A stretch of DNA of 33,978 nt, taken from positions 1 to 33,978 of the forward strand of contig JBBSRC010000044.1 of NCBI GenBank assembly GCA_038243395.1, written 5' to 3'. Every line of letters starts with the position of its first letter. Positions within the stretch are counted from its first letter, which is position 1. The DNA is from Gelidibacter sp038243395 (GTDB lineage: Bacteria > Bacteroidota > Bacteroidia > Flavobacteriales > Flavobacteriaceae). The notes under the pieces were generated by a model. It saw only the letters and a program-made list of their open reading frames with translations, did no database searches and was not told the origin of the DNA. The position numbers and the translations under genes were made by a program. Shown here one piece after another: positions 15,984 through 25,762 of the stretch.

Positions 15984-18188
15984 ATGCCGAAAGTTATGCC
16001 ATGTAGTCGTTTTACCGATTTTGATATCAATCTGTTTTTGGCAGGAAAGCACTTCAGGCTTTACGAAAAGTTTGGGGCTCACATTATGGAACATAAGGGT
16101 GTAAAAGGCACCTATTTTGCAGTATGGGCGCCTAGTGCGAAAAAGGTTTCTGTGGTCGGCGACTTTAATGATTGGAGAGCAAATGTACACGAGCTCAATG
16201 TAAGATGGGATAAAAGTGGGGTGTGGGAAGGCTTTATTCCGAATGTGGGACAAGGAAATATTTATAAATACAAAATTACCAGCCATCACAACAACATTCA
16301 AACCGAAAAAGCAGATCCTTATGCAAGGCGTGCTGAGCATCCTCCATATACAGCTTCCATAGTATGGGAAGACAATTATCAATGGAGGGATGAGAGTTGG
16401 ATGTCCAAACGGAAAAAGAATAATGCATTAGATGCACCATTTTCTGTTTATGAAGTACACTTGGGTTCTTGGAAACGTCATGAAACTGAAGACCGTTTTA
16501 TGTCGTATGTCGAGTTAGCTGATGATCTCGTGAGTTATGTAAAAAAAATGAAATTTACCCATATTGAGCTGATGCCGATCATGGAGTTTCCTTATGATCC
16601 AAGTTGGGGGTATCAAATTACGGGGTATTTTGCCCCTACCTCACGTTTTGGTTATCCCGAGGAATTTAAATTTTTAGTGGACACCCTTCATAAAAATGAT
16701 ATTGGAGTTTTACTGGATTGGGTGCCATCACATTTCCCGGAAGATGCACACGGCCTCGGCTATTTTGACGGATCCTGTTTATATGAACATCCTGATAGAC
16801 GTAAAGGCTATCATCACGACTGGAAAAGCTTGATCTTTAATTACGGACGTAACGAAGTGAAATCCTTTTTGATTAGTAACGCGCTGTTTTGGCTTGATCA
16901 ATTCCATGCGGACGGTTTGCGAGTAGATGCCGTAGCATCCATGTTGTTTTTGGATTATTCCAGAAAGGACGGGGAGTGGGAGCCTAATCAATACGGGGGA
17001 AGAGAGAATTTAGACGCTGTTGCTTTTATTAAGGAGATGAACGAAGCTGTCTATTCCAATTATCCTGATGTGCAAAATATAGCTGAAGAATCTACCGCAT
17101 TCCCAATGGTATCACAACCAACATTTTCTGGCGGACTCGGCTTTGGCATGAAATGGATGATGGGGTGGATGCATGATACCCTTGAGTATTTCAGCAAACC
17201 ACCAATTTATCGCGAGTACCATCAAAATGACTTAACTTTTTCAATGACCTACGCGTTTTCTGAGAACTTTATGTTGCCGCTGAGCCATGACGAAGTCGTA
17301 TATGGCAAACGCTCCATTTTAGGAAGAATGCCAGGCGATGAATGGCAACGCTTTGCGAACTTAAGATTGTTGTACAGTTATATGTTTACGCACCCTGGAA
17401 CCAAACTGTTATTTATGGGGTGTGAATTTGGACAGGTTAATGAATGGAATTTTAGTCAGAGTCTGGATTGGCATTTATTGGATTCTCAGTACCATCAAGG
17501 CATTCAAAACCTGATCATAGATTTGAACGCTTTCTATCAAACAGAGCCAGCGTTGCATGAACATCAATTCTCTGAAGAAGGTTTTGAATGGATTGCCTAT
17601 GATGACCATAAAAATTCGGTCTTGGTATACATGAGAAAAGGGAAAGATGCTAAAGATGATGTTATTGTGGCCTGTAATATGACACCCATGCCAATGACTA
17701 CCTATGACATTGGTGTGCCTCATCCTGGCAAACTTCAAGAAATATTTAACAGTGATGCGATGGCTTACAATGGTACTGGCGATTTTAAAAACAAAGTGGT
17801 TACTACCAAAAAAGTAAAATTACACAATCGAGATTATTCCGCAGTAATCGTTATTCCTCCATTGGCAATGGTGGCTTTTAAGTATGCTGAAACTACGAAG
17901 ACCCCAAAAAAAGTATTGGGTAAATCAACCCAACTAAAAGATAAAAAAGTTATTATAAAGTCAGATAGCAAGCCTGAAAAGTTAAAGTCAACGTCGAAAG
18001 TTTCGTCCAAGGAAAATAATAAGAAGATTACTGATGTGACTCAAAATGAAATTCAAGTAGGAAAGGTGCCTCAAATGAAGTCTTCAGAAAAATCAAATAC
18101 AAAATCCACGGTAAAAAAACCAAACCAAACCCGTCCAAAATTGATTGCATCTAAGTTAATTCCTAATAAAATCGACAAAAAAGAATAA
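15984..18188 (+). CDS. glgB: 1,4-alpha-glucan branching enzyme with lysine-rich tail
   Basis: GlgB cuts alpha-1,4-glucan and rejoins the piece through an alpha-1,6 bond, making branched glycogen. Residues 20-130 contain the CBM48-type domain (GTYFAVWAPSAKKVSVVGDF). The GH13 barrel follows with nucleophile D315 (GLRVDAVASM), the acid/base Glu near 368 (NIAEES) and H435-D436 (LSHDEVVYG). The C-terminal all-beta domain ends near 636. A further 98 residues (637-734) contain 26 Lys, only one Arg and no aromatic residues; they look disordered and are not part of the normal enzyme. The GH31 alpha-glucosidase follows after 118 nt, making a glucan pair. Confidence 0.94.
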   Translation: MPKVMPCSRFTDFDINLFLAGKHFRLYEKFGAHIMEHKGVKGTYFAVWAPSAKKVSVVGDFNDWRANVHELNVRWDKSGVWEGFIPNVGQGNIYKYKITSHHNNIQTEKADPYARRAEHPPYTASIVWEDNYQWRDESWMSKRKKNNALDAPFSVYEVHLGSWKRHETEDRFMSYVELADDLVSYVKKMKFTHIELMPIMEFPYDPSWGYQITGYFAPTSRFGYPEEFKFLVDTLHKNDIGVLLDWVPSHFPEDAHGLGYFDGSCLYEHPDRRKGYHHDWKSLIFNYGRNEVKSFLISNALFWLDQFHADGLRVDAVASMLFLDYSRKDGEWEPNQYGGRENLDAVAFIKEMNEAVYSNYPDVQNIAEESTAFPMVSQPTFSGGLGFGMKWMMGWMHDTLEYFSKPPIYREYHQNDLTFSMTYAFSENFMLPLSHDEVVYGKRSILGRMPGDEWQRFANLRLLYSYMFTHPGTKLLFMGCEFGQVNEWNFSQSLDWHLLDSQYHQGIQNLIIDLNAFYQTEPALHEHQFSEEGFEWIAYDDHKNSVLVYMRKGKDAKDDVIVACNMTPMPMTTYDIGVPHPGKLQEIFNSDAMAYNGTGDFKNKVVTTKKVKLHNRDYSAVIVIPPLAMVAFKYAETTKTPKKVLGKSTQLKDKKVIIKSDSKPEKLKSTSKVSSKENNKKITDVTQNEIQVGKVPQMKSSEKSNTKSTVKKPNQTRPKLIASKLIPNKIDKKE

Positions 18189-18306
18189 TTCCCAGTCCTT
18201 TTTAATCAATTCCTCAACACTCAAACGTTATAGTTAATAAGTACTATTAACTTAAATTTTATATTTATAAACTTATGCGTTTTTTTGTGAGATTTAATAG
18301 AAAATT

Positions 18307-20712
18307 ATGATTGTAAATACCGAGTTAGAAAATAAAGGGAACTTATTCCCATCTAAAATAGTAGCCTATAAAAAGAATGTTGACACACTATATTTTACTA
18401 CAGAAAATGATGTGGTTCTTGAAATGACAATTTTAAGAGATAGTGTAATTCGTTTCAGATATACGACTACTGGAACTTTTGAAAAGGATTTCTCTTATGC
18501 GATTACCAAATATGCGAGAAAAGGGTATAACCATTTAGAAATCGAAGAAGAGGCAGAATCCTATAAAATTACAACCTCAAAACTCATCTGCCACGTTAGA
18601 AAGAATGATTTAAAAGTTCATATTTTTGACGTTAAAGACAACAAGCTCATCAACGAAGATGAATTAGGTTTCCATTGGGAAGAAAGTTATGAATACGGTG
18701 GAAACGTCGTGAAAATGAGTAAGACATCACATGATGGCGAAAGTTATTATGGACTTGGAGATAAGCCTGTAGAACTAAATTTGAAAGGGAAACGTTTTGA
18801 AAATTGGGTTACGGATAGTTATGCTTTTGGGAAAGGAACCGATCCTATTTATAAAGCCATTCCATTTTACACTGGTCTACATAATAAAAGAGCTTACGGA
18901 ATTTTCTTTGACAACAGTTTTAGAACTTATTTTGACTTTTCTCAAGAAAGACGCAACGTTACAAGTTTTTGGGCACAGGGTGGTGAAATGAACTATTATT
19001 TCATTTACGGGCCTCAAATGGAAGATGTAGTTGCAAATTATACGGATTTAACAGGAAAGCCGCACCAACTGCCACCGTTGTGGGCTTTAGGTTTTCATCA
19101 ATGTAAATGGAGTTATTATCCGGAGTCTAATGTAAAGGAAATAACTGCAAAATTTAGAGAATTAAAAATTCCTTGTGATGCCATTTATTTGGACATCGAT
19201 TATATGGATGGTTTTAGGTGTTTTACTTGGGATAAAAACAAATTTCCTGATCCGAAACGCATGGTCAAGGAATTGTTGGATGATGGTTTCAAAACTGTGG
19301 TCATCATTGATCCCGGAATAAAAATTGATAAAGATTATTCTGTTTTTACTGAAGCCGTTGAAAACGATTATTTCTGTAAACGTGCCGATGGTCCTTTTAT
19401 GAAAGGAAAAGTATGGCCAGGAGAATGTTATTTCCCAGATTATACAGATAAAAAAGTGCGAGATTGGTGGTCTGATTTATTCAAGGAACTGATTGAAGAT
19501 GTGGGTGTCAGAGGTGTTTGGAATGATATGAACGAGCCCGCAGTCATGGAAGTGCCTAATAAGACGTTTCCGGATGATGTACGGCATGAATATGATGGCA
19601 ACCGATGTAGTCACAGAAAAGCGCATAACATTTATGGGATGCAAATGGCGAGAGCGACCTATCAAGGTGTGAAGAAATTCGTGTATCCAAAACGACCATT
19701 TGTCATTACGCGTGCTGCCTATTCTGGTACACAACGCTATTGCTCAACGTGGACGGGTGATAACGTAGCTACTTGGGAGCATTTATGGATTGCCAACGTA
19801 CAGGCTCAACGGATGGCCATGTCAGGATTTTCTTTTTCTGGCAGCGATATTGGAGGCTTTGCCGAACAGCCTAGTGGCGAATTATTTACACGCTGGATTC
19901 AATTAGGTATTTTCCATCCGTTTTGTCGAGTGCATTCCTCAGGGGATCATGGTAATCAAGAACCATGGACTTTTGATGAGGACGTGACCAATATCGTGCG
20001 TAAGTTCATTGAGCTGCGTATGGAGTTATTACCTTATTTATACACTTCTTTCTGGAAGTATGTTGACGAAGGAACCCCAATGCTAAAGTCATTAGTTCTT
20101 TTTGATCAAGAGGATGTTCACACACATTACAGATCTGATGAATTCATTTATGGAGAACATATGTTGGTTTGCCCAATTTTAGAGCCTAATGCCCGTGGCA
20201 GACGTATGTTTGTGCCTCGTGGCGAATGGTTTAATTATTGGACCGATCAATTGGTATCTGGTGGAAAGGAAATGTGGGTAGATGCTGATATTGAAACTAT
20301 TCCAATTTTTGTAAAAGCTGGAGCTATCATTCCAAAATATCCGATTCAACAATACGTTGGCGAAATTGATATTGAAGAAGTAACCCTCGACGTTTATTTT
20401 AAAAACGGAAAGGAAGTTTCTACTTTATATGATGATGCCCATGATGGATATGATTATACTAAAGGACGTTATAGCTTAAGAACATTTAAACTGACTGGAA
20501 AATCTGACGAGCTTATTATCCAACAGCACAAAGAAGGAAAATATGACGCCGGTTATCAGCGATTTAAAATTAAGTTCCATGGCCTTCCTTTTACAGTAAG
20601 TAAGCTACAGGTAGATAATGAAGAGATCTCGTTGAGCGACGTTCAAATGAACGGCAATAACACCATGATCATTGATAAAGGTTTTTCGGAGTTACATATT
20701 TTTGGGAAATAA
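18307..20712 (+). CDS. GH31 family alpha-glucosidase
   Basis: This glycoside hydrolase releases glucose (or a related sugar) from the ends of alpha-glucans. The 801-residue protein has no signal peptide, so it acts in the cytoplasm. An N-terminal beta-sandwich (about 1-240) precedes the (beta/alpha)8 barrel. Within it are AIYLDIDYMDGFR, the nucleophile D407 in WNDMNEP, the acid/base D485 in TWTGDNVATWEHL, and SGFSFSGSDIGGF and PFCRVHSSGDHGNQEPW. C-terminal beta domains follow. Its place 118 nt after glgB suggests glycogen or maltodextrin turnover. GH31 also contains alpha-xylosidases, but context favours alpha-glucosidase. Confidence 0.92.
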   Translation: MIVNTELENKGNLFPSKIVAYKKNVDTLYFTTENDVVLEMTILRDSVIRFRYTTTGTFEKDFSYAITKYARKGYNHLEIEEEAESYKITTSKLICHVRKNDLKVHIFDVKDNKLINEDELGFHWEESYEYGGNVVKMSKTSHDGESYYGLGDKPVELNLKGKRFENWVTDSYAFGKGTDPIYKAIPFYTGLHNKRAYGIFFDNSFRTYFDFSQERRNVTSFWAQGGEMNYYFIYGPQMEDVVANYTDLTGKPHQLPPLWALGFHQCKWSYYPESNVKEITAKFRELKIPCDAIYLDIDYMDGFRCFTWDKNKFPDPKRMVKELLDDGFKTVVIIDPGIKIDKDYSVFTEAVENDYFCKRADGPFMKGKVWPGECYFPDYTDKKVRDWWSDLFKELIEDVGVRGVWNDMNEPAVMEVPNKTFPDDVRHEYDGNRCSHRKAHNIYGMQMARATYQGVKKFVYPKRPFVITRAAYSGTQRYCSTWTGDNVATWEHLWIANVQAQRMAMSGFSFSGSDIGGFAEQPSGELFTRWIQLGIFHPFCRVHSSGDHGNQEPWTFDEDVTNIVRKFIELRMELLPYLYTSFWKYVDEGTPMLKSLVLFDQEDVHTHYRSDEFIYGEHMLVCPILEPNARGRRMFVPRGEWFNYWTDQLVSGGKEMWVDADIETIPIFVKAGAIIPKYPIQQYVGEIDIEEVTLDVYFKNGKEVSTLYDDAHDGYDYTKGRYSLRTFKLTGKSDELIIQQHKEGKYDAGYQRFKIKFHGLPFTVSKLQVDNEEISLSDVQMNGNNTMIIDKGFSELHIFGK

Positions 20713-20820
20713 AAATTCAAAACATTCTTGAACAAGCAAAAACTATTTCTTTTTGAATTAATCATTTAGGGAATGGTTTTTGTATTTTTAAAGGATATAA
20801 TTATTTTAAAGAACTAACAG

Positions 20821-21639
20821 ATGAAATATAAAAATTCAATAATAGCGATGGGTGCATTAGCACTTTTTTTATCATGCGCTACAAACCCCTTTACGGGAAG
20901 TAAGACCTTAGCGTTGGTTCCCAACTCTCAACTATTTCCTACGGCTTTTGCCCAGTATGATGAGTTTTTGACGGGTAACAAGGTCATTAAAGGAACAAAA
21001 GATGCCGAAATGGTTAAACGTGTTGGTCAAAAGATAGCCGTAGCCGCTGAGCGTTGGTTGGATGCCAACGGATATCAAGGGTATTTAAAAGATTATAAAT
21101 GGGAGTATAATCTGGTAGATGACAAAACGGTAAACGCTTGGTGTATGCCAGGTGGTAAAATTGTGGTTTACACAGGTATCTTACCAATTTCTAAGGACGA
21201 AGCAGGTTTAGCCGCTATTATGGGGCATGAAGTCTCTCACGCACTCGCCAATCATGGTCAGCAACGCATGAGTGCTGGAATGGTACAGCAATTAGGAGCT
21301 GTTGCAGGAAATGTCGTTATTAAAGATCAAGAAACACTAAATATATTTAACCAGGCTTATGGTGTGGGTTCAGAAGTTGGGTTAATGTTGCCATTTAGTC
21401 GAGGCCATGAAACAGAAGCAGATGAAATCGGTCTTTACTTGATGGCTATTGCAGGATACGAACCTATGGAAGCTGCGAATTTATGGCGACGAATGAGCGC
21501 TCAAAGTGGTGGACAATCACCACCCGAATTTTTGAGCACGCACCCTGCCAATGAAACACGAATCAGAAATATTGAAGCGCATGCTGCCAGAGCAAAAGAT
21601 GAAGCCAGAAAGTTTGGTGTAACTACATTTAAAAAATAA
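20821..21639 (+). CDS. M48 family metalloprotease, lipoprotein
   Basis: This is an envelope protease or chaperone-protease related to LoiP/BepA-type M48 proteins, which act on misassembled outer-membrane proteins. The 272-residue protein has a lipoprotein signal with lipobox LFLSC (C19). The zinc site is complete: HEVSH with H136, E137 and H140, and E199 in HETEAD as the third ligand. The rest is the usual single M48 domain, with CMPGGKIVVYTGI before the active site and ELLSTHP-like FLSTHPANETRI after it. No TPR repeats are present, unlike BepA. A strong terminator follows at 21672-21713. Confidence 0.93.
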   Translation: MKYKNSIIAMGALALFLSCATNPFTGSKTLALVPNSQLFPTAFAQYDEFLTGNKVIKGTKDAEMVKRVGQKIAVAAERWLDANGYQGYLKDYKWEYNLVDDKTVNAWCMPGGKIVVYTGILPISKDEAGLAAIMGHEVSHALANHGQQRMSAGMVQQLGAVAGNVVIKDQETLNIFNQAYGVGSEVGLMLPFSRGHETEADEIGLYLMAIAGYEPMEAANLWRRMSAQSGGQSPPEFLSTHPANETRIRNIEAHAARAKDEARKFGVTTFKK

Positions 21640-21671
21640 CACATCTTTTTTTAAAATAAATATCTATTTTT

Positions 21672-21713
21672 AAAAGCTGTTCAAGTCCACAATCGGAGCG
21701 AACAGCTTTTTTT
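21672..21713 (+). terminator. intrinsic terminator after the M48 protease gene
   Basis: AAAAGCTGTTC (21672-21682) pairs perfectly with GAACAGCTTTT (21700-21710), followed by more T. The loop is 17 nt. Confidence 0.8.
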
Positions 21714-21912
21714 GTTGGACAACTTTTTAAAAACAGGACGCTTCAACAAGCTTACCCATGACCTTTTTACTTTTAGAATAAAATTCTCTATAGTGGCCAA
21801 GGGAATCAAAATATGACGGTTCAAAAATTGTACATTTCGATTTTGAGAGTGAACCTCAAAATCAGGGTATATCTAATAAAGATTATAATAGAAAATAATT
21901 AAGCTATAAACA

Positions 21913-23289
21913 ATGAAGGAATTCCAAAAAGGAAGCAAAAAATTACTGAATGCTTGGGCGTTTTATGACTGGGCAAATTCGGTATATACGTTAACTATTG
22001 CATCTTCAATTTTTCCGATATTTTATTCTTCTTTATTCGTTTCTGAAATTAAAAAAGTTAACGCTTTTGGTTTTGAATTTAAAAGTACGGCCCTCATAAC
22101 ATTTGTCACGGCCTTCACTTTTTTAGTAGTCGCCATTTCCTCTCCCATATTGTCAGGGATTGCTGATTATGTTGGGAACAAGAAAAGTTTTATGAAATTT
22201 TTCTGCTACCTGGGAGGTCTGGGTTGCATTGGATTGTATTGGTTTAGTTTAGAACATATCCATCTGAGCTTATTATTTTATTTTATGGGATTGCTTGGTT
22301 ATTGGGGGAGTTTGGTGTTTTATAACTCCTATCTCCCTGATATTGCATTTCCTGAACAACAAGATAGGATTAGTGCGAAGGGCTTTTCATTGGGTTATAT
22401 TGGAAGTGTCTTTTTATTGCTCTTCAATTTGGCCATGGTCATGATGCCTGAGTTTTTTGGATTTAACATTTCTGTGGACTCAGACATTTTAGCAACAGGA
22501 TCAGCAACTGACATTGAATTGGCAACTGAAGCAGCTAAAGACTCGGCGTCAGTTGAAGCCATGAAAGTTGCATTTATAACGGTAGGAGTGTGGTGGATTC
22601 TATTCAGTCAGTACACTTTTTATATCTTGCCAAAAGGCGTTTCTAAGGGACATAAAGTGACCAAATCCATTGTTTTCAACGGTCTGAAAGAATTGCGAAA
22701 CGTCTGGAAAGGATTGACCAATGATTTAAGGTTAAAGCGTTATCTCGCTGCCTTCTTTGTTTTTAGTATGGCAGTGCAGACCATAATGTTGGTTGCGGTT
22801 TATTTTGGCGAAGAAGAAATTGCTTGGGCGGATAGTGGACGAAAAACGACTGGTTTAATCATCAGTATTTTGATAATTCAATTGGTGGCTACCGTTGGTG
22901 CTATTTTAACTTCAAGGGCTTCGGCCAAATTTGGAAATATCAACACCTTGATCGCCATTAATACGGTCTGGATGGGATTGTGTTTTTACGCTTACTTTAT
23001 GATTACGCCAATGGATTTTTATATCGCGGCGGGTTGTGTTGGGTTTGTCATGGGTGGCGTCCAATCATTAGCGCGTTCCACTTACTCCAAGTTTTTACCG
23101 CAAACTAAGGATACAACCTCTTATTTTAGCTTTTATGATGTTGCGGAAAAAATTGGAATAGTTATCGGTATGGTCATTTTCGCAACTATTGATCAAATAT
23201 CGGGAAGTATGCGGAACGCTATTTTATTTCTATTTGTTTTCTTTTTAATTGGGATAATACTACTTTTTAGAGTTCCAAAAACAGAGTAA
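21913..23289 (+). CDS. MFS transporter, UMF1 (Atg22-like) family
   Basis: This is an inner-membrane transporter of 458 residues with about 11-12 hydrophobic helices. The N-terminal motif NAWAFYDWANSVYTLTIASS is characteristic of the UMF1 family, related to the yeast vacuolar effluxer Atg22. GGVQSLARSTYSKFLPQ near residue 380 and the loop DYVGNKKSFMKFF are also typical. A polar insertion between helices (about 190-215, SDILATGSATDIELATEAAK) is seen in bacterial members. The substrate is unknown; amino acids are a guess from Atg22. It stands alone between the M48 gene and the convergent sigma-factor operon. Confidence 0.9.
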   Translation: MKEFQKGSKKLLNAWAFYDWANSVYTLTIASSIFPIFYSSLFVSEIKKVNAFGFEFKSTALITFVTAFTFLVVAISSPILSGIADYVGNKKSFMKFFCYLGGLGCIGLYWFSLEHIHLSLLFYFMGLLGYWGSLVFYNSYLPDIAFPEQQDRISAKGFSLGYIGSVFLLLFNLAMVMMPEFFGFNISVDSDILATGSATDIELATEAAKDSASVEAMKVAFITVGVWWILFSQYTFYILPKGVSKGHKVTKSIVFNGLKELRNVWKGLTNDLRLKRYLAAFFVFSMAVQTIMLVAVYFGEEEIAWADSGRKTTGLIISILIIQLVATVGAILTSRASAKFGNINTLIAINTVWMGLCFYAYFMITPMDFYIAAGCVGFVMGGVQSLARSTYSKFLPQTKDTTSYFSFYDVAEKIGIVIGMVIFATIDQISGSMRNAILFLFVFFLIGIILLFRVPKTE

Positions 23290-23369
23290 CCAAAATTAGT
23301 CCGTTATGTTTTTGTTTCCTTTAAATTACTGAGTGCAATGCTAAAATTTAAGAATGGGTATTTTGAAAT

Positions 23370-24083
23370 TTAGTTACTAATACTTCCTGAACCTGTGACT
23401 TTGAAATCCTCGGTTTTTGGGTTTCCTTTATATTTTATAACGCCAGAACCAGTGACTTTTGCTTTTAGGTGGCCGTTACAGTTCACTTTAGCATCTCCAG
23501 AACCTGACACCATAATGTCCACATCTTTTGAGTCGATATTATATCCTTTGAACTCTCCAGAACCAGTAAGTGTTACTTTTAAAGTATTGGTTTTTCCATT
23601 TAAATCCAATTCGCCCGAACCCGTAACACGTGCGTCTATTGAAGTAACATCTAGGTTTAATTTTGCATTTCCAGAGCCCGCGACGGATACTTTAAAACCT
23701 GTGGTTGAAATGACACTTTCATTCCAAACTTCTCCGGAGCCTGCAAGAGACACTCCTTCGATAGTTTCAAAAGGAACTGTTATTTTAATCGAGTGATTTC
23801 TGGAAGTTTGTAAACTGATATTTTTTTCGGTTTTAATACTCAAATTACCATTCTTGACTTCCGTAACAATATATCTTAAAAGGTTCTCTTCCCCTTCAAT
23901 TTTAATCTGTCCTTCTTTGCCGGCAACTAAAACATAGTCAAAAGATCCTGCAAAATTCACGGTATTATAGTCTGAAGTAGTTCTGGTTACGGACGTGAGA
24001 GTGCCATTTCCTTTAATCTTCTTTTGTGCTTGTATAGTGTTTATAACAATTAGTGCAGCAATTAAAATGATTGATTTTTTCAT
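23370..24083 (-). CDS. head GIN domain-containing (DUF2807) secreted protein
   Basis: This is an exported protein of 237 residues with a signal peptide (about 1-19, ending NTIQAQ). The mature part is a beta-solenoid of the putative auto-transporter adhesin head GIN type. The Gly-Ser-Gly motif recurs about every 20 residues (SLAGSGEV, SVAGSGNAKL, RVTGSGELDL, TLTGSGEFKG, MVSGSGDAKV, KVTGSGVIKY, KVTGSGSISN). The function is not established; surface display or adhesion is usually proposed. It is the last gene of the sigma/anti-sigma operon, which suggests expression under control of that sigma factor. Confidence 0.88.
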   Translation of the reverse strand: MKKSIILIAALIVINTIQAQKKIKGNGTLTSVTRTTSDYNTVNFAGSFDYVLVAGKEGQIKIEGEENLLRYIVTEVKNGNLSIKTEKNISLQTSRNHSIKITVPFETIEGVSLAGSGEVWNESVISTTGFKVSVAGSGNAKLNLDVTSIDARVTGSGELDLNGKTNTLKVTLTGSGEFKGYNIDSKDVDIMVSGSGDAKVNCNGHLKAKVTGSGVIKYKGNPKTEDFKVTGSGSISN

Positions 24084-24103
24084 GTTTTAAGTAATTGTAT
24101 TGA

Positions 24104-25186
24104 TTAATTTCTTTTGAAGGTTATATTGCCGTAATCAGAAGTTATTTGGACAAGATTATTTGCATTGTTGTTTCCGTAATGCCCTTGATAATATTTGTCA
24201 GAGGATTGTATTTTCTGAGTACTGAATTGAAAATCGTCAGAACCTCTAAGCGAAGCATACTGGAGTTTAATATCAAACCTAAATTGGTATGCAGAATCGT
24301 AACCAATGGTCACCCCAGTATAATCTGAATCAATAGAGATATTACCTGCATTAGCAGTCATACGATCAATTTTGATAGATCCATAATCTGCATTTAATTG
24401 GATATTTTTGTAAACCTCTCCGAATCGTGCCGTTAAATAATCGCCTTTGCCTTTAACATTATTTGCTTTTTCAATAGTTATGGATCCATAGTCGCAGGTA
24501 TAACTTACATCTTCCGCAATTTCCACTACCGATTTTGTGTAATCGGCATTGATTTGCAAGTTTTTAGTTTTTCCAACTGTAAATCCGCTGTAATCTGCAT
24601 TGATTTTTCCACTATTGATATATTCAAAATAGCTATTATTGGTGTAATCAAACGAGATGGAGTTATTGTCTGCCATCAATTCTTTGGTTGTGATTTTACC
24701 ATAATCGCAGCTAATTTTAGCTTGGCCTTCTAATCGATCTAAATTTATACTGCCATAATCGTTGTTCAAATCAACACTATTAGTTATTGGGAGTTTAATA
24801 AGATAATTAATTTCCATGTTTACATTGGTGCTTTTACCCCAATTCCACCAACTGATGGACTTGTTTTTATTAAATATAGTTTTTGCGGAGACCATGCTTG
24901 AAGAGGCTTGAAAGTCTACACTTATGTTATCAAGTTTTTCTTCAACCTTTTCTAAATTATTGCCGTTCGTTTTGATTTTTATCTCAATTCTGATGGTGTT
25001 TCCTGAATAAGTTATAATATTAATATTGCCATAACTATTGTTGATTTTTAATAAAGCATTACGGTTTACAGAATATTCTTTTTTGATGGTTTTTTCTTTA
25101 GTGTGTCTACCATCCCATCCGGTTTCCGCAGAAGTTAAGTGAGAAAAGAGAAGAAATATAACGAGAAAATTAAATTGGATTTTCAT
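24104..25186 (-). CDS. DUF4097-like repetitive secreted protein
   Basis: This is an exported protein of 360 residues with a signal peptide (about 1-20, ending LTSAE). It is built of imperfect beta-solenoid coils marked by Asp-Tyr-(Gly/Ser/Thr): NNSYGNINI, NNDYGSINL, SCDYGKITT, NADYSGFTV, NADYTKSVV, TCDYGSITI, NADYGSIKI, SDYTGVTIG, TSDYGNITF. This pattern is that of DUF4097-type adhesin-like proteins that accompany head-GIN proteins in Bacteroidota. It lies 20 nt before the DUF2807 gene and 10 nt after the anti-sigma gene, so it is the third gene of a four-gene operon. The molecular role is unknown. Confidence 0.8.
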   Translation of the reverse strand: MKIQFNFLVIFLLFSHLTSAETGWDGRHTKEKTIKKEYSVNRNALLKINNSYGNINIITYSGNTIRIEIKIKTNGNNLEKVEEKLDNISVDFQASSSMVSAKTIFNKNKSISWWNWGKSTNVNMEINYLIKLPITNSVDLNNDYGSINLDRLEGQAKISCDYGKITTKELMADNNSISFDYTNNSYFEYINSGKINADYSGFTVGKTKNLQINADYTKSVVEIAEDVSYTCDYGSITIEKANNVKGKGDYLTARFGEVYKNIQLNADYGSIKIDRMTANAGNISIDSDYTGVTIGYDSAYQFRFDIKLQYASLRGSDDFQFSTQKIQSSDKYYQGHYGNNNANNLVQITSDYGNITFKRN

Positions 25187-25196
25187 ATGTTTTGAT

Positions 25197-25751
25197 TTAA
25201 AGGTTCATTTGGGTTTTTTCTGTTTGCTTGAGTAGTTTCAAGTCCTCAATTGTTTTTAATACATCTTCCAAAAGACCGATACGACTTTGGAAATTGCTGA
25301 TCATGGCGTAAATGACACGTTGGTCGTTACCACTATTTTTTAGGTCGGTTTTTAGTCGTTCATAGTTTTTTTCCAAGAGTTCCATCTGTTTTAAGGCATC
25401 TAGAATAAGTATTTCATTTTCTGGACTTCTTTGATTTTTTATTTTATCCAATTCAGAACTGATTGCGACAGTAAAAAAATCTTGGGTCTGTGACAATTCT
25501 GGCGAAACCCCTGCTAAACCATTAACTTCCGATTTATTCTGTAAGAAAATAAACACGCCAAAAATTAAAATTATAGATGCCGCTATAGCCAGAAATGAAT
25601 TGTGAAAAAGACTTTTTGGTTTTTTAATGCCCACTTTATTTTGCGAATTCAGTTTATTTAAAAACCGTTGCTCATGTCCAGATTCGGGCATTTCACTGTC
25701 AAAATCCATTGTGGAATGCTTGAAAAGTCTATCTAAGTTATCTTCTTTCAT
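25197..25751 (-). CDS. probable anti-sigma factor, single-pass membrane protein
   Basis: This protein probably holds the ECF sigma factor encoded just upstream at the inner membrane. From the ATG at 25749-25751 it is 184 residues; a TTG three codons earlier is possible. The N-terminal cytoplasmic part contains the acidic stretch DSEMPESGHEQRFLNKL, a motif I recognise from small Bacteroidota proteins next to ECF sigma genes. One membrane helix spans about 52-70 (SFLAIAASIILIFGVFIFL). The outer part is helical and charged, likely coiled coil (about 100-175). No zinc-binding HxxxCxxC anti-sigma motif is visible, so the assignment rests on position and layout. Confidence 0.72.
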   Translation of the reverse strand: MKEDNLDRLFKHSTMDFDSEMPESGHEQRFLNKLNSQNKVGIKKPKSLFHNSFLAIAASIILIFGVFIFLQNKSEVNGLAGVSPELSQTQDFFTVAISSELDKIKNQRSPENEILILDALKQMELLEKNYERLKTDLKNSGNDQRVIYAMISNFQSRIGLLEDVLKTIEDLKLLKQTEKTQMNL

Positions 25752-25762
25752 AATTTCCAATT

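Noticed and set aside
15978..16382. 134-residue minus-strand frame opposite the start of glgB
   Set aside because: It is fully antisense to well-conserved GlgB sequence and has no start context or motif.
20716..20760. AATTCAAAA/TTTTTGAATT pairing after the GH31 gene
   Set aside because: The loop is long, the stem is all weak pairs near its base and no T run follows, so it is not a convincing terminator.
23395..23796. 133-residue plus-strand frame rich in Pro-Glu-Pro
   Set aside because: It is the antisense image of the Gly-Ser-Gly repeats in the head-GIN gene.
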